Of a stretch of 64,000 bases of DNA, positions 1-10,170 are shown one piece after another. The translations under genes were made by a program, and so were the position numbers. Location: NCBI RefSeq assembly GCF_023634645.1, contig NZ_JAMKMR010000002.1, positions 1 through 64,000 on the forward strand, read 5' to 3'. The notes under the pieces are model-generated. The model saw only the letters and a program-made list of their open reading frames with translations. It was not told the origin of the DNA and ran no database searches. Positions within the stretch are counted from its first letter, which is position 1. Each line of letters begins with the position of its first letter. The DNA comes from Vibrio sinus. Its GTDB lineage: Bacteria; Pseudomonadota; Gammaproteobacteria; Enterobacterales; Vibrionaceae.

Positions 1-139
1 GCTGTAACTTGAATCTTTTTCAGTTGCGATGCTCATGTGCGACTGCACACTGCGCTTCTCACTGAAAAATCTTCGGCGCTACAGAAACAAATTCCTAATC
101 AAAGCAGTTTGAATGTAAGACTTTGATGAAAAAATTTGT

Positions 140-230
140 GGAGAGATGGCTGAGTGGTTGAAAGCACCGGTCTTGAAAACCGGCATACGTTAATAGCGTA
201 TCTAGGGTTCAAATCCCTATCTCTCCGCCA
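140..230 (+). tRNA. tRNA-Ser (anticodon UGA)
   Basis: A complete class II tRNA can be folded by eye. The acceptor arms GGAGAGA and TCTCTCC pair and are followed by an encoded G-CCA end. The anticodon arm CCGGT / ACCGG encloses the loop CTTGAAA, giving anticodon TGA (UGA, serine). A long variable arm and a GGTTCAAATCC T-loop follow, as expected for tRNA-Ser. An intrinsic terminator lies directly downstream, so this looks like a single-gene transcript. Confidence 0.96.
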
Positions 231-240
231 CTATTAGAAA

Positions 241-268
241 AAGCCGCTGTGTTTACAGCGGCTTTTTT
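241..268 (+). terminator. Rho-independent terminator of tRNA-Ser
   Basis: A perfect stem AAGCCGCTGT / ACAGCGGCTT with a 4-nt loop is followed by a run of T, about 10 nt after the tRNA CCA end. Confidence 0.9.
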
Positions 269-373
269 GCATTTTCCTTATCTACTTTTTCTAGGTGCAA
301 AGCACTTTATCGTTGCCGATTAATATCTCCGCCTGGCTAGATTTCCATTGCCCGTTCAAAAGACACCACTTGC

Positions 374-997
374 TTAAGCGGCGATACTCACCACCTCTTT
401 AATGAGGGCGGCTAACTCATCCCATCTTTTTTGGTTAATTAGATCACTCGGTACCATCCAGCTGCCACCACAGGCAACAACGGAGTCTGCGGCAAGATAT
501 TGCTTCACATTAGAGGGGGCAATGCCACCTGTTGGCATAAACTTAACTGGATAGACAGAGATGAGTGCTTTTAGCATAGCAATCCCACCTGAGGCCTCTG
601 CAGGGAAAAACTTGAGGGTTTTTAGGCCCATTTCCATTGCTTGCTCAACTAAGCTTGGGTTATTCACACCGGGAACGATCTTTATATTATGTTGCTGGCA
701 GTATTTAACGGTTGTGGGGTTAAAACCTGGGCTGACGATGAAATCAGCTCCCGCATTAACCGCTGCATCGACTTGTTTGGCGTTGAGTACCGTTCCCGCG
801 CCAATCAGCATATCAGGGTATGCCTTTCTCATATTGGCAATGGCTTGTGCTGCTTGTTTAGTTCGGAAAGTTATTTCAGCGCACGGCAATCCATTTTCAA
901 TGAGAAGTTGTGCAAGTTTTACCGCGTTCGCTGCATCTTCGATTGCAATCACAGGGACAACTTTAATCTGCTGTAATTGCTGTTCTAGGCTGTTCAT
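374..997 (-). CDS. eda: KDPG/KHG aldolase (Entner-Doudoroff)
   Basis: Predicted 207-residue 2-keto-3-deoxy-6-phosphogluconate aldolase, which splits KDPG into pyruvate and glyceraldehyde 3-phosphate and can also act on 4-hydroxy-2-oxoglutarate. It is a cytosolic class I aldolase with a TIM-barrel fold. The Schiff-base lysine lies in LKFFPAEA (K129) and the catalytic glutamate in AEITFRT (E41); the glycine-rich phosphate-binding segment MPTGGI is present. Length is typical of the family. The gene stands alone here, without edd, so a role in recycling KDPG or hydroxyoxoglutarate cannot be separated from context. No obvious terminator follows it before the tRNA. Confidence 0.95.
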   Translation of the reverse strand: MNSLEQQLQQIKVVPVIAIEDAANAVKLAQLLIENGLPCAEITFRTKQAAQAIANMRKAYPDMLIGAGTVLNAKQVDAAVNAGADFIVSPGFNPTTVKYCQQHNIKIVPGVNNPSLVEQAMEMGLKTLKFFPAEASGGIAMLKALISVYPVKFMPTGGIAPSNVKQYLAADSVVACGGSWMVPSDLINQKRWDELAALIKEVVSIAA

Positions 998-1191
998 ATT
1001 TATTCCTAAAGTCTCAGTCGCAATATTGCGTAGGATGAGGCATGTCTAGTTGCAATATTATGGCTATTGCTTCTATTTCATATCAAGGGGTATTTAGGTA
1101 CTTTTCCCGTATCTGGCTAGGTCAGATAGTTGTAAGGGCGGGATAATAAAGCGTAAGGGAGGGCAAAATAGGTGAGAGAATCAATAGACAG

Positions 1192-1228
1192 AAAAAAAAA
1201 CTCATGCCCAGTTAGCTGTGGGCATGAG
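1192..1228 (-). terminator. Rho-independent terminator after add
   Basis: On the minus strand the stem CTCATGCCCA / TGGGCATGAG is followed by nine T residues, about 25 nt after the stop codon of the adenosine deaminase gene. Confidence 0.9.
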
Positions 1229-1253
1229 AGTTCATACGATGATTAGAGGCGGG

Positions 1254-2258
1254 TTAGCCACGAGAGGCGGCTTTATCTCTTAGCTGCTGCTTCTCTTGCT
1301 CAGACAAGAAAGCAATCTCTAGACCATTGATTTGCGCCTGCTTGATTTGTTCTTGGCTTAGTCCAGCTTGAATTGCGGCGACTTGGTATTCATGCGGCAG
1401 CTCAATGCCTTCTACCGCAGGGTCGTCCGTGTTAAGGCTTGCTAGGATGCCATGGTTTAGGAACTGCTTAATTGGGTGGTTAGCAATATCAGCAACAGTA
1501 CTGGTTTGGAAGTTAGAGGTAATGCAAGACTCGATACCAATACGGTTTTCTGCTAGGTAGTCCATCAACTTAGGATCATGAATCGCATTGGTACCATGGC
1601 CGATTCGAGTGGCTCCTAACTCTTGCATTGCAAACCAGATGCTTTCCGGACCGTCCGCTTCACCGGCGTGTATGGTGATGTTTAGACCAGAATCACGTAC
1701 CTGTTTGAAATGCTGGGTAAATAAATTACCTGGTTGGCCAAGTTCATCGCCAGCCAGATCAACAGCGGCAATATGGTCTTTTTGCGACAAAATAGCGTCG
1801 AGTTCAATTTGGCAAGCTTCTTGGCCAAAGGTGCGGCTCATAATACCAATCAGATTCGCTTTCACGCCGAAGTCTTTTACACCAGCTTGAACACCATCGA
1901 TCACTGCTTCAACTACGCCTTGTACTGGAAGCTTGTGCTTCATCGCCATGTAGTAAGGAGAAAACCTTAACTCTGCGTAATCAATTTGTGCATTTAGCGC
2001 GTCTTCTACGTTTTCATAGGCGACACGTCGGCATGCATCCAGATCACCTAATACCGCAACGCCCCAGTCTAGCTTAGACAGAAAGGCGACTAATGATGGC
2101 TCGGTTTCAACGATCTGAACATGTGGGGTTAGACCTGCAACATCATAGGCTGGAAGAGGGACAGAAAACTTCTGGCCTAATTCAATAATCGTTTGCGTAC
2201 GAATGTTGCCATCAAGGTGGCGGTGGATATCAGTAAGAGGGAGTGATTTGGTTATCAT
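1254..2258 (-). CDS. add: Adenosine deaminase
   Basis: Predicted purine-salvage enzyme converting adenosine (and deoxyadenosine) to inosine with a catalytic zinc ion. Zinc-ligand and active-site motifs are visible in family order: DIHRHLDG near the N terminus, TIHAGEA mid-protein, and SLNTDDPAV near the C terminus. I chose the ATG at 2258 (334 residues, starting MITKSLPL) rather than the longer frame from 2279, because GGAAAC sits at a ribosome-binding distance and family members begin just before the HRHLDG segment. It is monocistronic, with its own terminator downstream. Confidence 0.95.
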   Translation of the reverse strand: MITKSLPLTDIHRHLDGNIRTQTIIELGQKFSVPLPAYDVAGLTPHVQIVETEPSLVAFLSKLDWGVAVLGDLDACRRVAYENVEDALNAQIDYAELRFSPYYMAMKHKLPVQGVVEAVIDGVQAGVKDFGVKANLIGIMSRTFGQEACQIELDAILSQKDHIAAVDLAGDELGQPGNLFTQHFKQVRDSGLNITIHAGEADGPESIWFAMQELGATRIGHGTNAIHDPKLMDYLAENRIGIESCITSNFQTSTVADIANHPIKQFLNHGILASLNTDDPAVEGIELPHEYQVAAIQAGLSQEQIKQAQINGLEIAFLSEQEKQQLRDKAASRG

Positions 2259-2429
2259 AGTCAGTTTCCGGTTTCCCATTTTGAGATAGTATAAGAACCT
2301 ATAACAAGACTGTCAGTAACGAATCTGGTTTGAGCGTGGTTAATTGCTGCACCTGGATAGATAGTAACCAATTCTGTTGACTCGCGGATAAGCTTTACCG
2401 CCTTGCTAGGATAAAGGCGGTAACGTTTA

Positions 2430-3833
2430 TTAGTAGAGCTCTTTTAATTTACGAGTGAGGGTGTTGCGTCCCCAACCAAGTACCTTCGCGGCGTCTTGTT
2501 TATGGCCATTGGTGTGATTTAGGGCTGCTTCTAACAGGATTCGTTCAAACTCTGGTAGTGCATAAGACAGAAGGTCCGTTTCGCCTGAAGTTAATGCGTG
2601 TGTTGCCCAACTGGATAATTGGTCTTGCCAACTCATTTCCGCAGATAAAGAGTGCGAGTGTTTATCTTCAAGCAGTTCAGCAGGAAGGTCTCGAGGCAAT
2701 ATTTCGCTGCCGCTGGCCATCACGGTGAGCCAGCGGCATATGTTCTCTAACTGCCTCACGTTGCCGGGCCAATCAAGTCGGTTAAGGATTTCTACTGTAG
2801 TGGGATGTAGCGTTTTGATATCCACTCCCAGCTCATCTGCGGCGGAGGCCAAAAAGTGCAGGGTTAACTTTTCAATATCTTGTTTTCTTTCACGCAGCGC
2901 AGGTATTTGAACTCGAATGACATTCAAACGATGGAACAGATCTTCACGAAAATCACCTTGCTGAACCAGCTTTTCCAAGTCTTGGTGGGTGGCGGCAACG
3001 ATTCTGACGTCGACCTTAATTGCTGAGTGGCCGCCGACACGGTAAAACTGACCATCAGATAACACTCTTAGCAAGCGAGTTTGAATATCTAATGGCATAT
3101 CACCGATCTCATCTAGGAAAAGGGTACCACCGTTGGCTTGCTCAAAGCGGCCCTGGCGTATGCTATTGGCGCCGGTAAATGCCCCTTTCTCGTGACCAAA
3201 TAATTCTGACTCAATCAAATCCTTGGGAATGGCGGCCATGTTTAAAGCAATAAAGGGCTGATTCGCTCTCGGACTATGGCGATGCAGAGCTTGGGCAACC
3301 AGTTCTTTACCAGTACCTGATTCTCCGTTAATCAATACGGAGATGGAAGAGCGTGACAATCGGCCAATAGCACGAAACACCTCTTGCATTGCCGGGGCTT
3401 CACCAATGATTTCTGGTGTATCTTGCGGAATATTATCATCAATGGATTGTCCGCGACGCTGTTCAAAACTATGGGATATCGCCCGCTCCACCAGTGCCAG
3501 TGTTTCGTCCACATCAAAAGGTTTAGGCAAATATTCGAATGCCCCTTTTTGATAGGCGTTGACTGCGGCATCGAGATCTGAGTGGGCTGTCATGATGATG
3601 ACGGGCAGCTCTGGAGAGCGTTGCTGGATTTGTTTGAGTAGCTCGATGCCATCAATGCCTGGCATGCGAATGTCCGACACTAGGACATCTGGAGACTCTC
3701 GCTCTAAGGCGAGCAAGACACTTTCAGCGTCAGAAAATGTTTCGCATTTTATGTTGGCTGAGGAGAGGGTTTTTTCCATTACCCATCGGATAGAACTGTC
3801 GTCATCCACAACCCATACATATCCTTTACTCAT
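2430..3833 (-). CDS. glnG: Nitrogen regulator NtrC, sigma-54 activator
   Basis: Predicted 467-residue NtrC response regulator. The receiver domain (1-120) has the acidic pocket D10-D12, phosphoacceptor D54 and conserved K104. The central AAA+ domain carries Walker A GESGTGKE (170-177), the sigma-54 contact loop GAFTGA (217-222) and Walker [12 protein letters not shown] (about 235-245). A Fis-type helix-turn-helix ends the protein ([20 protein letters not shown]). Phosphorylated by NtrB under nitrogen limitation, it oligomerises at enhancers and drives sigma-54 RNA polymerase. It lies 37 nt or so behind the NtrB gene and in the same direction, as in the classical glnALG arrangement. Confidence 0.97.
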   Translation of the reverse strand: MSKGYVWVVDDDSSIRWVMEKTLSSANIKCETFSDAESVLLALERESPDVLVSDIRMPGIDGIELLKQIQQRSPELPVIIMTAHSDLDAAVNAYQKGAFEYLPKPFDVDETLALVERAISHSFEQRRGQSIDDNIPQDTPEIIGEAPAMQEVFRAIGRLSRSSISVLINGESGTGKELVAQALHRHSPRANQPFIALNMAAIPKDLIESELFGHEKGAFTGANSIRQGRFEQANGGTLFLDEIGDMPLDIQTRLLRVLSDGQFYRVGGHSAIKVDVRIVAATHQDLEKLVQQGDFREDLFHRLNVIRVQIPALRERKQDIEKLTLHFLASAADELGVDIKTLHPTTVEILNRLDWPGNVRQLENICRWLTVMASGSEILPRDLPAELLEDKHSHSLSAEMSWQDQLSSWATHALTSGETDLLSYALPEFERILLEAALNHTNGHKQDAAKVLGWGRNTLTRKLKELY

Positions 3834-3870
3834 AACTTTGGTTCCTTAGTGCTAACCTGTTAGACATGAC

Positions 3871-4917
3871 TTAAATTGGCAGGTAAATGGTGAAGGTTGT
3901 CCTTCCCGGCCAACTTTCCACATCGATCTTACCTTTGTGTTGGTCAATCAAGTTTTGTGATATTGACAGCCCTAGGCCAGTGCCCCCTTCTCTACCGCTG
4001 ACCATGGGGTAGAACAGGGTGTCTTGCAAATCAGTTGGTATACCAGGGCCGTTATCGATGATTTCTATTCTGGCGGCTAATTTATGTCGATGACCGTGAA
4101 TATTCGCTTGATGCACTGTTCTGGTGCGTATGGTGATTTTGCCGTGCGACTGGGTCGAGAGAATTTGCCCGGCATTACTGATGATGTTAAGCAGCGCTTG
4201 CTCAATCTGATCCGTATCCATAACAATATCCGGTAGGCTCGGGTCGTAATCACGTTCAATCACCACTTTATTGCCCAACTCGAGCTCTATCAATTGACGT
4301 ATTTTTTCTAGTATCAGGTGCAGGTTTTCTTGTTTTCGCACCCCTGGACGCTGCGGGCCCAATAAACGATCCACTAACCCTCGCAGTCGGTCGGCTTGTT
4401 CGATGATAATTTGCGTGTATTCAGTCAGGCTTTGATCTGGCAGCATGCGTTGCAATAACTGTGCTGCACCGCGTAATCCGCCAAGTGGATTTTTAATCTC
4501 ATGAGCAAGGCCTCTTACCAGCAATTTGGCGGCTTGTTGTTGGGCATGTTGATTGAGCTCTTGGCTTAGGCGACGTTGCTGGCCAATCTTTCTCATTTCA
4601 ACTAGCAACAGAACCTGCTTATTCCAACTCATAGGACTGACGGTGACTTCTAACATCAAAGGCTTACCATCGACAACAAAAGTGACGTCACTGTCCGTGA
4701 TACTTTGCCCGCTTTGTAAGGGTTGAGATAGTAGGGCCAAATCCATCGAGGCATGTTGAATCAAGTTAGATAAAGGTTGATCCACAATTCGTTTGGCACT
4801 TTGCGCAAACAGCTGTTCAGCGGCCGGGTTGGCGTAGCGCACTTCTAAAGATTCATTGAGCAGCAGCATGGCGGTGACGACGTTATTTAGAATCGTACCA
4901 TGTATATCGTCTTTCAC
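3871..4917 (-). CDS. glnL: Nitrogen sensor kinase NtrB
   Basis: Predicted 348-residue cytosolic histidine kinase/phosphatase partnered with NtrC and controlled by PII. It has an N-terminal PAS domain, a HisKA domain with GLAHEIKNPLGG (phosphoacceptor H139) and an HATPase domain with N box and the GREGGTGLGLSIS G-box. No membrane segment is present. The start is the GTG at 4917, with GAGGGCGAG upstream as a ribosome-binding site. It gives almost the length of the enterobacterial protein and puts the histidine at residue 139. The longer frame from a TTG at 4959 would begin inside an NtrC operator and is unlikely. Confidence 0.95.
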   Translation of the reverse strand: MKDDIHGTILNNVVTAMLLLNESLEVRYANPAAEQLFAQSAKRIVDQPLSNLIQHASMDLALLSQPLQSGQSITDSDVTFVVDGKPLMLEVTVSPMSWNKQVLLLVEMRKIGQQRRLSQELNQHAQQQAAKLLVRGLAHEIKNPLGGLRGAAQLLQRMLPDQSLTEYTQIIIEQADRLRGLVDRLLGPQRPGVRKQENLHLILEKIRQLIELELGNKVVIERDYDPSLPDIVMDTDQIEQALLNIISNAGQILSTQSHGKITIRTRTVHQANIHGHRHKLAARIEIIDNGPGIPTDLQDTLFYPMVSGREGGTGLGLSISQNLIDQHKGKIDVESWPGRTTFTIYLPI

Positions 4918-4951
4918 TTGCTCGCCCTCTGATTGATTCAAAATGATCCAT

Positions 4952-4968
4952 TGCACCAATTTGGTGCT
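4952..4968. promoter_or_regulatory. NtrC operator ahead of glnL
   Basis: The palindrome TGCACC-AATT-TGGTGCT matches the NtrC consensus TGCACC-N4-TGGTGCA at all but one position. It lies about 35 nt upstream of the glnL GTG start. In enteric bacteria a comparable site represses the glnL promoter when NtrC-P is scarce; the same role is inferred here. Confidence 0.8.
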
Positions 4969-5175
4969 TTAGTGTTTGCCAGTATGACGCATTTGCCTAG
5001 ATAACCCAATGTGTTTTGCGGGTTTTAGCCGATGATGGCTCAGTTTTATCAGCAAAACGAATGATGCACCGTTATGGTTAGAATTAATGCAAAATCCTTG
5101 CCCATTTAGTGGGTAAAAATGATCTTAACCTTAATAAATTCAAATTGTTATGGATAAATGAGCTGAATGAGTGCA

Positions 5176-5206
5176 ATTAAAAAGCCCACCGTACTTGGCG
5201 GGCTTG
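5176..5206 (-). terminator. Terminator or attenuator after glnA
   Basis: On the minus strand AGCCCGCC / GGTGGGCT forms a stem with one G-T mismatch, followed by TTTTTAATT. It separates glnA from glnL-glnG and would reduce read-through from the strong glnA promoter. Confidence 0.8.
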
Positions 5207-5230
5207 TTTATCGGCTGGTAGAGTGGCAAA

Positions 5231-6640
5231 TTAAACCGAGTAATATAGCTCGAACTCTACTGGGTGAGTCGTCATATTGACGCGCTCAACATCTTGATTT
5301 TTTAGCTCAATGTAGGAGTCGATGAAGTCATCTGAGAATACGCCACCAGCGGTTAAGAATTCACGATCAGCATCCAATGACTCTAATGCTTCTTTTAGGG
5401 AATACGCGACCGTTGGGATTTCTGCAGCTTCTTCCGCAGGTAGATCGTATAGGTCTTTATCCATGGCATCACCTGGGTGAAGTTTGTTCTTAATGCCATC
5501 AAGGCCCGCCATCAGCATAGCAGCAAAGCATAGATATGGGTTTGCCGATGGGTCACCAAAGCGCACTTCGATGCGGCGTGCTTTAGGGCTTGGAACGACA
5601 GGAATACGAATAGACGCCGAGCGGTTACGCGCGGAGTAAGCCAACATAACAGGAGCTTCAAAGCCAGGAACTAGACGCTTATAGGAGTTAGTCGCTGCGT
5701 TGGCAAACGCGTTGATAGCGCGAGCGTGCTTGATGATACCACCGATGTAGAATAGCGCCGTTTCAGATAGGCCGCCGTACTTATCACCTGAGAACAAGTT
5801 AACACCGTCTTTCGCTAATGATTGGTGTACGTGCATACCGCTACCGTTATCGCCCACAAGCGGTTTAGGCATGAAGGTGGCTGTCTTACCAAATGCGTGA
5901 GCAACATTGTGCACTACATACTTATAGATTTGCAGTTCATCTGCTTTGTTGGTCAAGGTGTTAAAGCGAGTGGCAATCTCGTTTTGGCCAGCGGTCGCGA
6001 CTTCGTGGTGGTGCGCTTCAACGACAAGCCCCATTTCTTCCATAATCAAGCACATTGCGGAGCGGATATCTTGCGAAGAATCCACAGGAGCAACTGGGAA
6101 ATAACCGCCTTTCACACCAGGGCGGTGGCCCTTGTTCCCTTCTTCAAAGTCCGCGCCTGAGTTCCATGTTGCCTCAACATCGTCAACTTTGTAGAAAGAG
6201 CCGGACATGTCAGTGGAAAACTTCACATCATCAAATAGGAAGAATTCAGGCTCAGGACCTATCAATACAGAGTCGGCTACGCCTGTTGAACGCATGTAAT
6301 CTTCGGCACGTTTAGCGATAGAGCGAGGGTCGCGGTCATAGCCTTGCATGGTCGATGGCTCTAGGATGTCGCAGCGTACGTTGAGAGTGGCATCTTCGGT
6401 AAATGGGTCCAGTACAGCGGTAGAGGCATCAGGCATCATCACCATGTCTGATTCGTTGATGCCTTTCCAGCCAGCAACAGAAGAACCATCGAACATCTTA
6501 CCTTCTTCGAAGAAGTCTGCATCGATTTGATGAGCAGGAATGGAGATATGCTGCTCTTTACCTTTTGTATCTGTGAATCGTAGATCTACAAACTTAACTT
6601 CGTTCTCTTGGATAAGCGATAGAACATTTTCTACTGACAT
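5231..6640 (-). CDS. glnA: Glutamine synthetase type I
   Basis: Predicted 469-residue glutamine synthetase, the dodecameric enzyme that makes glutamine from glutamate, ammonia and ATP. Family motifs are present: the DGSSVAGW segment near residue 50, the ATP/metal region around [21 protein letters not shown], and the adenylylation loop DKDLYDLP, whose tyrosine is residue 398 counting Met (Tyr397 in the usual numbering). The enzyme should therefore be GlnE-regulated. Start ATG is preceded by GGAGGTTATCC. Upstream DNA holds a sigma-54 promoter and NtrC-like sites; glnL and glnG follow behind a hairpin. Confidence 0.98.
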   Translation of the reverse strand: MSVENVLSLIQENEVKFVDLRFTDTKGKEQHISIPAHQIDADFFEEGKMFDGSSVAGWKGINESDMVMMPDASTAVLDPFTEDATLNVRCDILEPSTMQGYDRDPRSIAKRAEDYMRSTGVADSVLIGPEPEFFLFDDVKFSTDMSGSFYKVDDVEATWNSGADFEEGNKGHRPGVKGGYFPVAPVDSSQDIRSAMCLIMEEMGLVVEAHHHEVATAGQNEIATRFNTLTNKADELQIYKYVVHNVAHAFGKTATFMPKPLVGDNGSGMHVHQSLAKDGVNLFSGDKYGGLSETALFYIGGIIKHARAINAFANAATNSYKRLVPGFEAPVMLAYSARNRSASIRIPVVPSPKARRIEVRFGDPSANPYLCFAAMLMAGLDGIKNKLHPGDAMDKDLYDLPAEEAAEIPTVAYSLKEALESLDADREFLTAGGVFSDDFIDSYIELKNQDVERVNMTTHPVEFELYYSV

Positions 6641-6741
6641 CTTGGATAACCTCCAGTGTTGTTAAAGCGGTTTAAGCTAGAATAAAGAAATCTAGCATTG
6701 ATTAATGGTTGAATGAGTTAATCGATGCTGGTTCCAACGTT

Positions 6742-6757
6742 AGCTAAAACTGTGCCA
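6742..6757 (-). promoter_or_regulatory. Sigma-54 promoter of glnA
   Basis: Minus strand reads TTGGCACAGTTTTAGCTA, matching the -24/-12 consensus TGGCAC-N5-TTGCW with the GG and GC dinucleotides at the right spacing (one T-to-A change in the -12 box). It lies about 100 nt upstream of the glnA start. Confidence 0.75.
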
Positions 6758-6794
6758 AAAAATATAACTATAATATTCAATGGGTTATGATGTT

Positions 6795-6887
6795 CGCATT
6801 CACTTGGTGCGAAAAAATGCACCAATATGGCTCTATCTTTGAACCAAAGTGGTGCAACGAAAAATTTAATTGCACCAAGGTGAATAG
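6795..6887. promoter_or_regulatory. Cluster of NtrC-like sites (glnA enhancer)
   Basis: Four 17-nt windows contain one or both halves of TGCACC-N4-TGGTGCA: 6795-6811 (right half TGGTGC), 6818-6834 (left half TGCACC), 6840-6856 (TGAACC-AAAG-TGGTGCA, near complete) and 6871-6887 (left half TGCACC). They sit about 40-130 nt upstream of the sigma-54 promoter, the normal position for an NtrC enhancer. The rest of the 490-nt glnA-typA gap holds the typA promoter region, where I see no clear -35/-10 pair and no gene. Confidence 0.65.
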
Positions 6888-7130
6888 CAGAGAGTATAAT
6901 ATTCAGCCTTTCTTTCGATTTGATGTCAATATACTTGGCAGCATATAGAGACTTGGTTTGAATTCTGTAGACTCGGACCGATAGACGATGCAATGTAGAG
7001 TGTGAGTTCACATATTTCTGGGTTTTTCGTCAAAATCTGGTACATTATGGCCGTTTTTTTAATCAAGAAGTCATCTTGCACTGATAATCAGTAGTAAAGA
7101 CTACTTCTTCTATAAAGTGAATCGAAATCC

Positions 7131-8960
7131 ATGGCCACTCCACAGATTGATAAGTTAAGAAATATCGCGATCATTGCTCACGTTGACCACGGTAAAACTA
7201 CCTTGGTTGATAAGCTGCTACAGCAGTCAGGCACTCTAGAGTCACGCGGTGAAGCTGAAGAGCGAGTCATGGACTCGAACGACATCGAAAAAGAACGCGG
7301 CATTACTATTTTGGCGAAAAACACCGCCATCAATTGGAATGATTATCGCATTAACATCGTAGATACTCCGGGACACGCGGACTTCGGCGGTGAGGTTGAG
7401 CGCATCATGTCCATGGTGGACTCGGTACTATTGATCGTGGATGCGGTTGACGGCCCGATGCCACAAACCCGTTTTGTTACTCAGAAAGCCTTTGCTCACG
7501 GACTAAAACCTATTGTTGTTATCAATAAGATTGACCGCCCTGGCGCTCGCCCTGATTGGGTAATGGACCAAGTGTTCGATTTGTTTGATAACCTAGGTGC
7601 TTCTGATGACCAACTTGACTTCCAAGTTGTGTACGCTTCTGCACTGAATGGTTGGGCAAGCCTTGAAGAAGGTGAAGTGGGCGAAGATATGGAGCCATTG
7701 TTCCAAGCCGTTGTCGATACTGTTGAGCCACCAAAAGTTGATGTTGAAGGCTCACTGCAAATGCAAGTTTCTCAGCTAGATTACAGCTCTTACGTCGGTG
7801 TTATCGGTGTTGCTCGTGTAACTCGCGGTACCGTTGCTCCAAACCAGCAAGTCACGATTGTGAGTGCGGACGGTAGCAAGCGTAATGGTAAAGTTGGCAC
7901 CGTATTGGGTTATTTAGGCCTTGAGCGTCATGAAGTTCAGCAGGCGAATGCGGGTGATATCGTTGCGATCACAGGTCTAGGTGAGCTAAAAATCTCTGAC
8001 ACTATTTGTGACCAAAATAATGTAGAGGCGATGACGCCACTGTCTGTCGATGAGCCTACCGTAACCATGACGTTCCAAGTCAACACTTCTCCGTTTGCAG
8101 GTAAAGAAGGTAAGTACGTTACGTCACGTAATATCCTTGAGCGTCTGGAAAAAGAGCTGGTGCACAACGTAGCACTTCGTGTTGAGCAAACTGACGATCC
8201 AGATAAATTCCGTGTATCGGGCCGTGGTGAGCTTCACCTTTCTATCCTGATTGAAAATATGCGTCGTGAAGGCTTCGAGCTAGCGGTATCGCGTCCAGAG
8301 GTCATCATCAAAGAAGAAGATGGTCAGCTAATGGAACCATACGAAACCGTGACCATTGATGTAGTCGAAGAGCATCAGGGCGGTATCATGGAAAACATCG
8401 GCCTACGTAAAGGTGAACTAACGGATATGGCACCAGACGGTAAAGGCCGCGTTCGTATGGACTTTATGATGCCTTCACGTGGATTGATTGGTTTCCAAAC
8501 TGAGTTTATGACGCTAACCTCTGGTTCTGGCCTGCTTTATCATACGTTTGATCACTATGGGCCACACAAAGGCGGCGAGATCGGCCAGCGTATCAATGGT
8601 GTATTGATATCAAATGCAACCGGTAAAGCGCTGACTTACGCCTTGTTTAACCTGCAAGAGCGCGGCCGTTTGTTTACTGAGCACGCTGATGAAGTGTATG
8701 AAGGGCAAGTTATTGGTATTCATAACCGCTCGAACGATTTAACGGTCAACTGTTTGAAAGGCAAACAGCTTACTAACGTACGTGCATCAGGTACAGATGA
8801 TGCTCAAGTACTCACGCCTGCAATCAAGTACACCTTGGAGCAAGCGCTTGAGTTTATCGATGACGATGAATTGGTAGAAGTAACGCCTGAAAACATCCGT
8901 ATTCGTAAGAAACATCTTACAGAAAACGATCGTAAACGCGCAGGTCGCTCAGCAAAATAA
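7131..8960 (+). CDS. typA: Ribosome-associated GTPase TypA/BipA
   Basis: Predicted 609-residue translational GTPase related to EF-G and LepA, involved in 50S ribosome assembly, especially at low temperature and under stress. G1 is AHVDHGKTT near residue 17, switch II/G3 is [15 protein letters not shown], and G4 is [12 protein letters not shown]-Tu-like domain 2, two alpha/beta domains and the BipA-specific C-terminal domain (to residue about 600) follow in order. The start ATG has no strong Shine-Dalgarno sequence. It is transcribed divergently from glnA and followed by its own terminator. Confidence 0.97.
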   Translation: MATPQIDKLRNIAIIAHVDHGKTTLVDKLLQQSGTLESRGEAEERVMDSNDIEKERGITILAKNTAINWNDYRINIVDTPGHADFGGEVERIMSMVDSVLLIVDAVDGPMPQTRFVTQKAFAHGLKPIVVINKIDRPGARPDWVMDQVFDLFDNLGASDDQLDFQVVYASALNGWASLEEGEVGEDMEPLFQAVVDTVEPPKVDVEGSLQMQVSQLDYSSYVGVIGVARVTRGTVAPNQQVTIVSADGSKRNGKVGTVLGYLGLERHEVQQANAGDIVAITGLGELKISDTICDQNNVEAMTPLSVDEPTVTMTFQVNTSPFAGKEGKYVTSRNILERLEKELVHNVALRVEQTDDPDKFRVSGRGELHLSILIENMRREGFELAVSRPEVIIKEEDGQLMEPYETVTIDVVEEHQGGIMENIGLRKGELTDMAPDGKGRVRMDFMMPSRGLIGFQTEFMTLTSGSGLLYHTFDHYGPHKGGEIGQRINGVLISNATGKALTYALFNLQERGRLFTEHADEVYEGQVIGIHNRSNDLTVNCLKGKQLTNVRASGTDDAQVLTPAIKYTLEQALEFIDDDELVEVTPENIRIRKKHLTENDRKRAGRSAK

Positions 8961-8981
8961 CCCCATTTTGTGGATAAGCTT

Positions 8982-9016
8982 AGCCCCTAGACTAGCAATA
9001 GTTTAGGGGCTTTTTA
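8982..9016 (+). terminator. Rho-independent terminator of typA
   Basis: Stem AGCCCCTAGACT / AGTTTAGGGGCT (one mismatch) with a 6-nt loop, followed by TTTTTAG. Confidence 0.88.
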
Positions 9017-9032
9017 GTAAGGTCAAAATGCT

Positions 9033-9926
9033 CTAGCCTTTTGAAGCAGAGCTTGCTTTGACTTGTAAGTTATTTGCGGTCTGCTCAACGGGGCAATTAT
9101 GCACATCAAAGCGATCAATACTCTGCCCAGCACCGACTAAAATGACTCGAACTAGTGGATCGGCCATTAGTTCTTGTAAATATTCAGGGTCGTCGGGTGT
9201 ATGGAATAAAAATATCGGGATGTTGGAAAATTGCTCTTGAATGCGGGTGGTGTACTTGGGGTTGTCAGGGTTTACCCTGTGTGTTGCTCGGCTGGCGACA
9301 ACCGTAATATCGGAAAAGTAATAGGCGATTTTGTACAAGTTGACCAAATATTCAGATAGTGGATTGCTGGCAGGTAGCAAATCTAACGCAAGGATGGTTT
9401 TAAAGCCCGCCTGAGTGTAAACGCTGAGCATCAATGGGTTCGATCCCTCGATATAAAGTTTGTCCTTGATGCCGGGGATTTTGTCGGCAATGACTTGCAG
9501 GCGTTTGATGGAATCTTGCGTTTGTTCATCACTGATTCGGCCAAGGTTTTTGTAATCTAACCACCAGTAATATTGGTTACCGAAATGGGATAAAAGCTGC
9601 TCTAAGGTTAGCGCGTTGGGATCTTTTATTGAGCCATCTGGGTTGCGTATGATGTCATTGTGAGTGACATAAAAAGTTTCACTGCCAGGGTCATAAAAGA
9701 AATCCACTTCTGCTCCGGTCGCCCCAGCGTCAAACGCTCGTTGAAAGCTGGCAATGGTATTTTCTTCACTACGTGTGGGGTACAACCCCCTTGCAGACCA
9801 AATCTTGTGGCATTCATTGTAAGCGTTGGTGTGCGCCATGGTATCAAGTTGCTTCTCCACATAGCGATTCAATCCGTATATCGATACGGCTACAACGACG
9901 ACAATGCCGAGGATAAGTTTCTTCAT
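9033..9926 (-). CDS. GDPD-like phosphodiesterase homologue, atypical active site
   Basis: Predicted 297-residue protein with one N-terminal hydrophobic segment (about residues 3-20), so it is probably periplasmic and anchored by an uncleaved signal. Residues 40-290 resemble the glycerophosphodiester phosphodiesterase TIM barrel: ARG (45-47), EENTIASFQRAFDAGATGAEVDFF (in pieces around 54-77; E73, D75) and THND (H89). The family normally reads HRG at the first motif; here the histidine position is alanine, while the arginine, the acidic metal ligands and the second histidine remain. It could be a diverged phosphodiesterase using another base (H40 is close), or a binding protein. It stands alone and is convergent with typA. 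No function is assigned beyond the fold. Confidence 0.7.
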   Translation of the reverse strand: MKKLILGIVVVVAVSIYGLNRYVEKQLDTMAHTNAYNECHKIWSARGLYPTRSEENTIASFQRAFDAGATGAEVDFFYDPGSETFYVTHNDIIRNPDGSIKDPNALTLEQLLSHFGNQYYWWLDYKNLGRISDEQTQDSIKRLQVIADKIPGIKDKLYIEGSNPLMLSVYTQAGFKTILALDLLPASNPLSEYLVNLYKIAYYFSDITVVASRATHRVNPDNPKYTTRIQEQFSNIPIFLFHTPDDPEYLQELMADPLVRVILVGAGQSIDRFDVHNCPVEQTANNLQVKASSASKG

Positions 9927-10170
9927 TCCATGACCTTTTTATTAGCGATATCCAAACAAGCTGTGAAGAAATATATCGAGAAAAAGTAAACCGCTGCTTA
10001 TTTTTGCTAAGAAACAAGAGTGCAATCAAAATTGCAAGCTAAGTAATTGAGTTTGGCTCACATTCAAGGCACGCTGTGCAAGTGAACATGGCAAGTTGGC
10101 GTATCGCAATCACGCTCAGGTTTTTATTGTGGCAAAACTTGGTATCAATATTGGATAGCTGATATTCATG

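Noticed and set aside
1..36. A minus-strand ATG at 36 opens a frame leading out of the window.
   Set aside because: Only 12 codons are visible, with no clear ribosome-binding site, so a gene cannot be supported from this window.
140..1000. tRNA-Ser as an integration site for a genomic island.
   Set aside because: No integrase gene or repeated tRNA 3' end is seen; the next genes are eda and add, both core.
6718..7011. 97-codon minus-strand frame between glnA and typA.
   Set aside because: It covers the sigma-54 promoter and the NtrC-like sites of glnA, has no ribosome-binding site and its product has no recognisable pattern.
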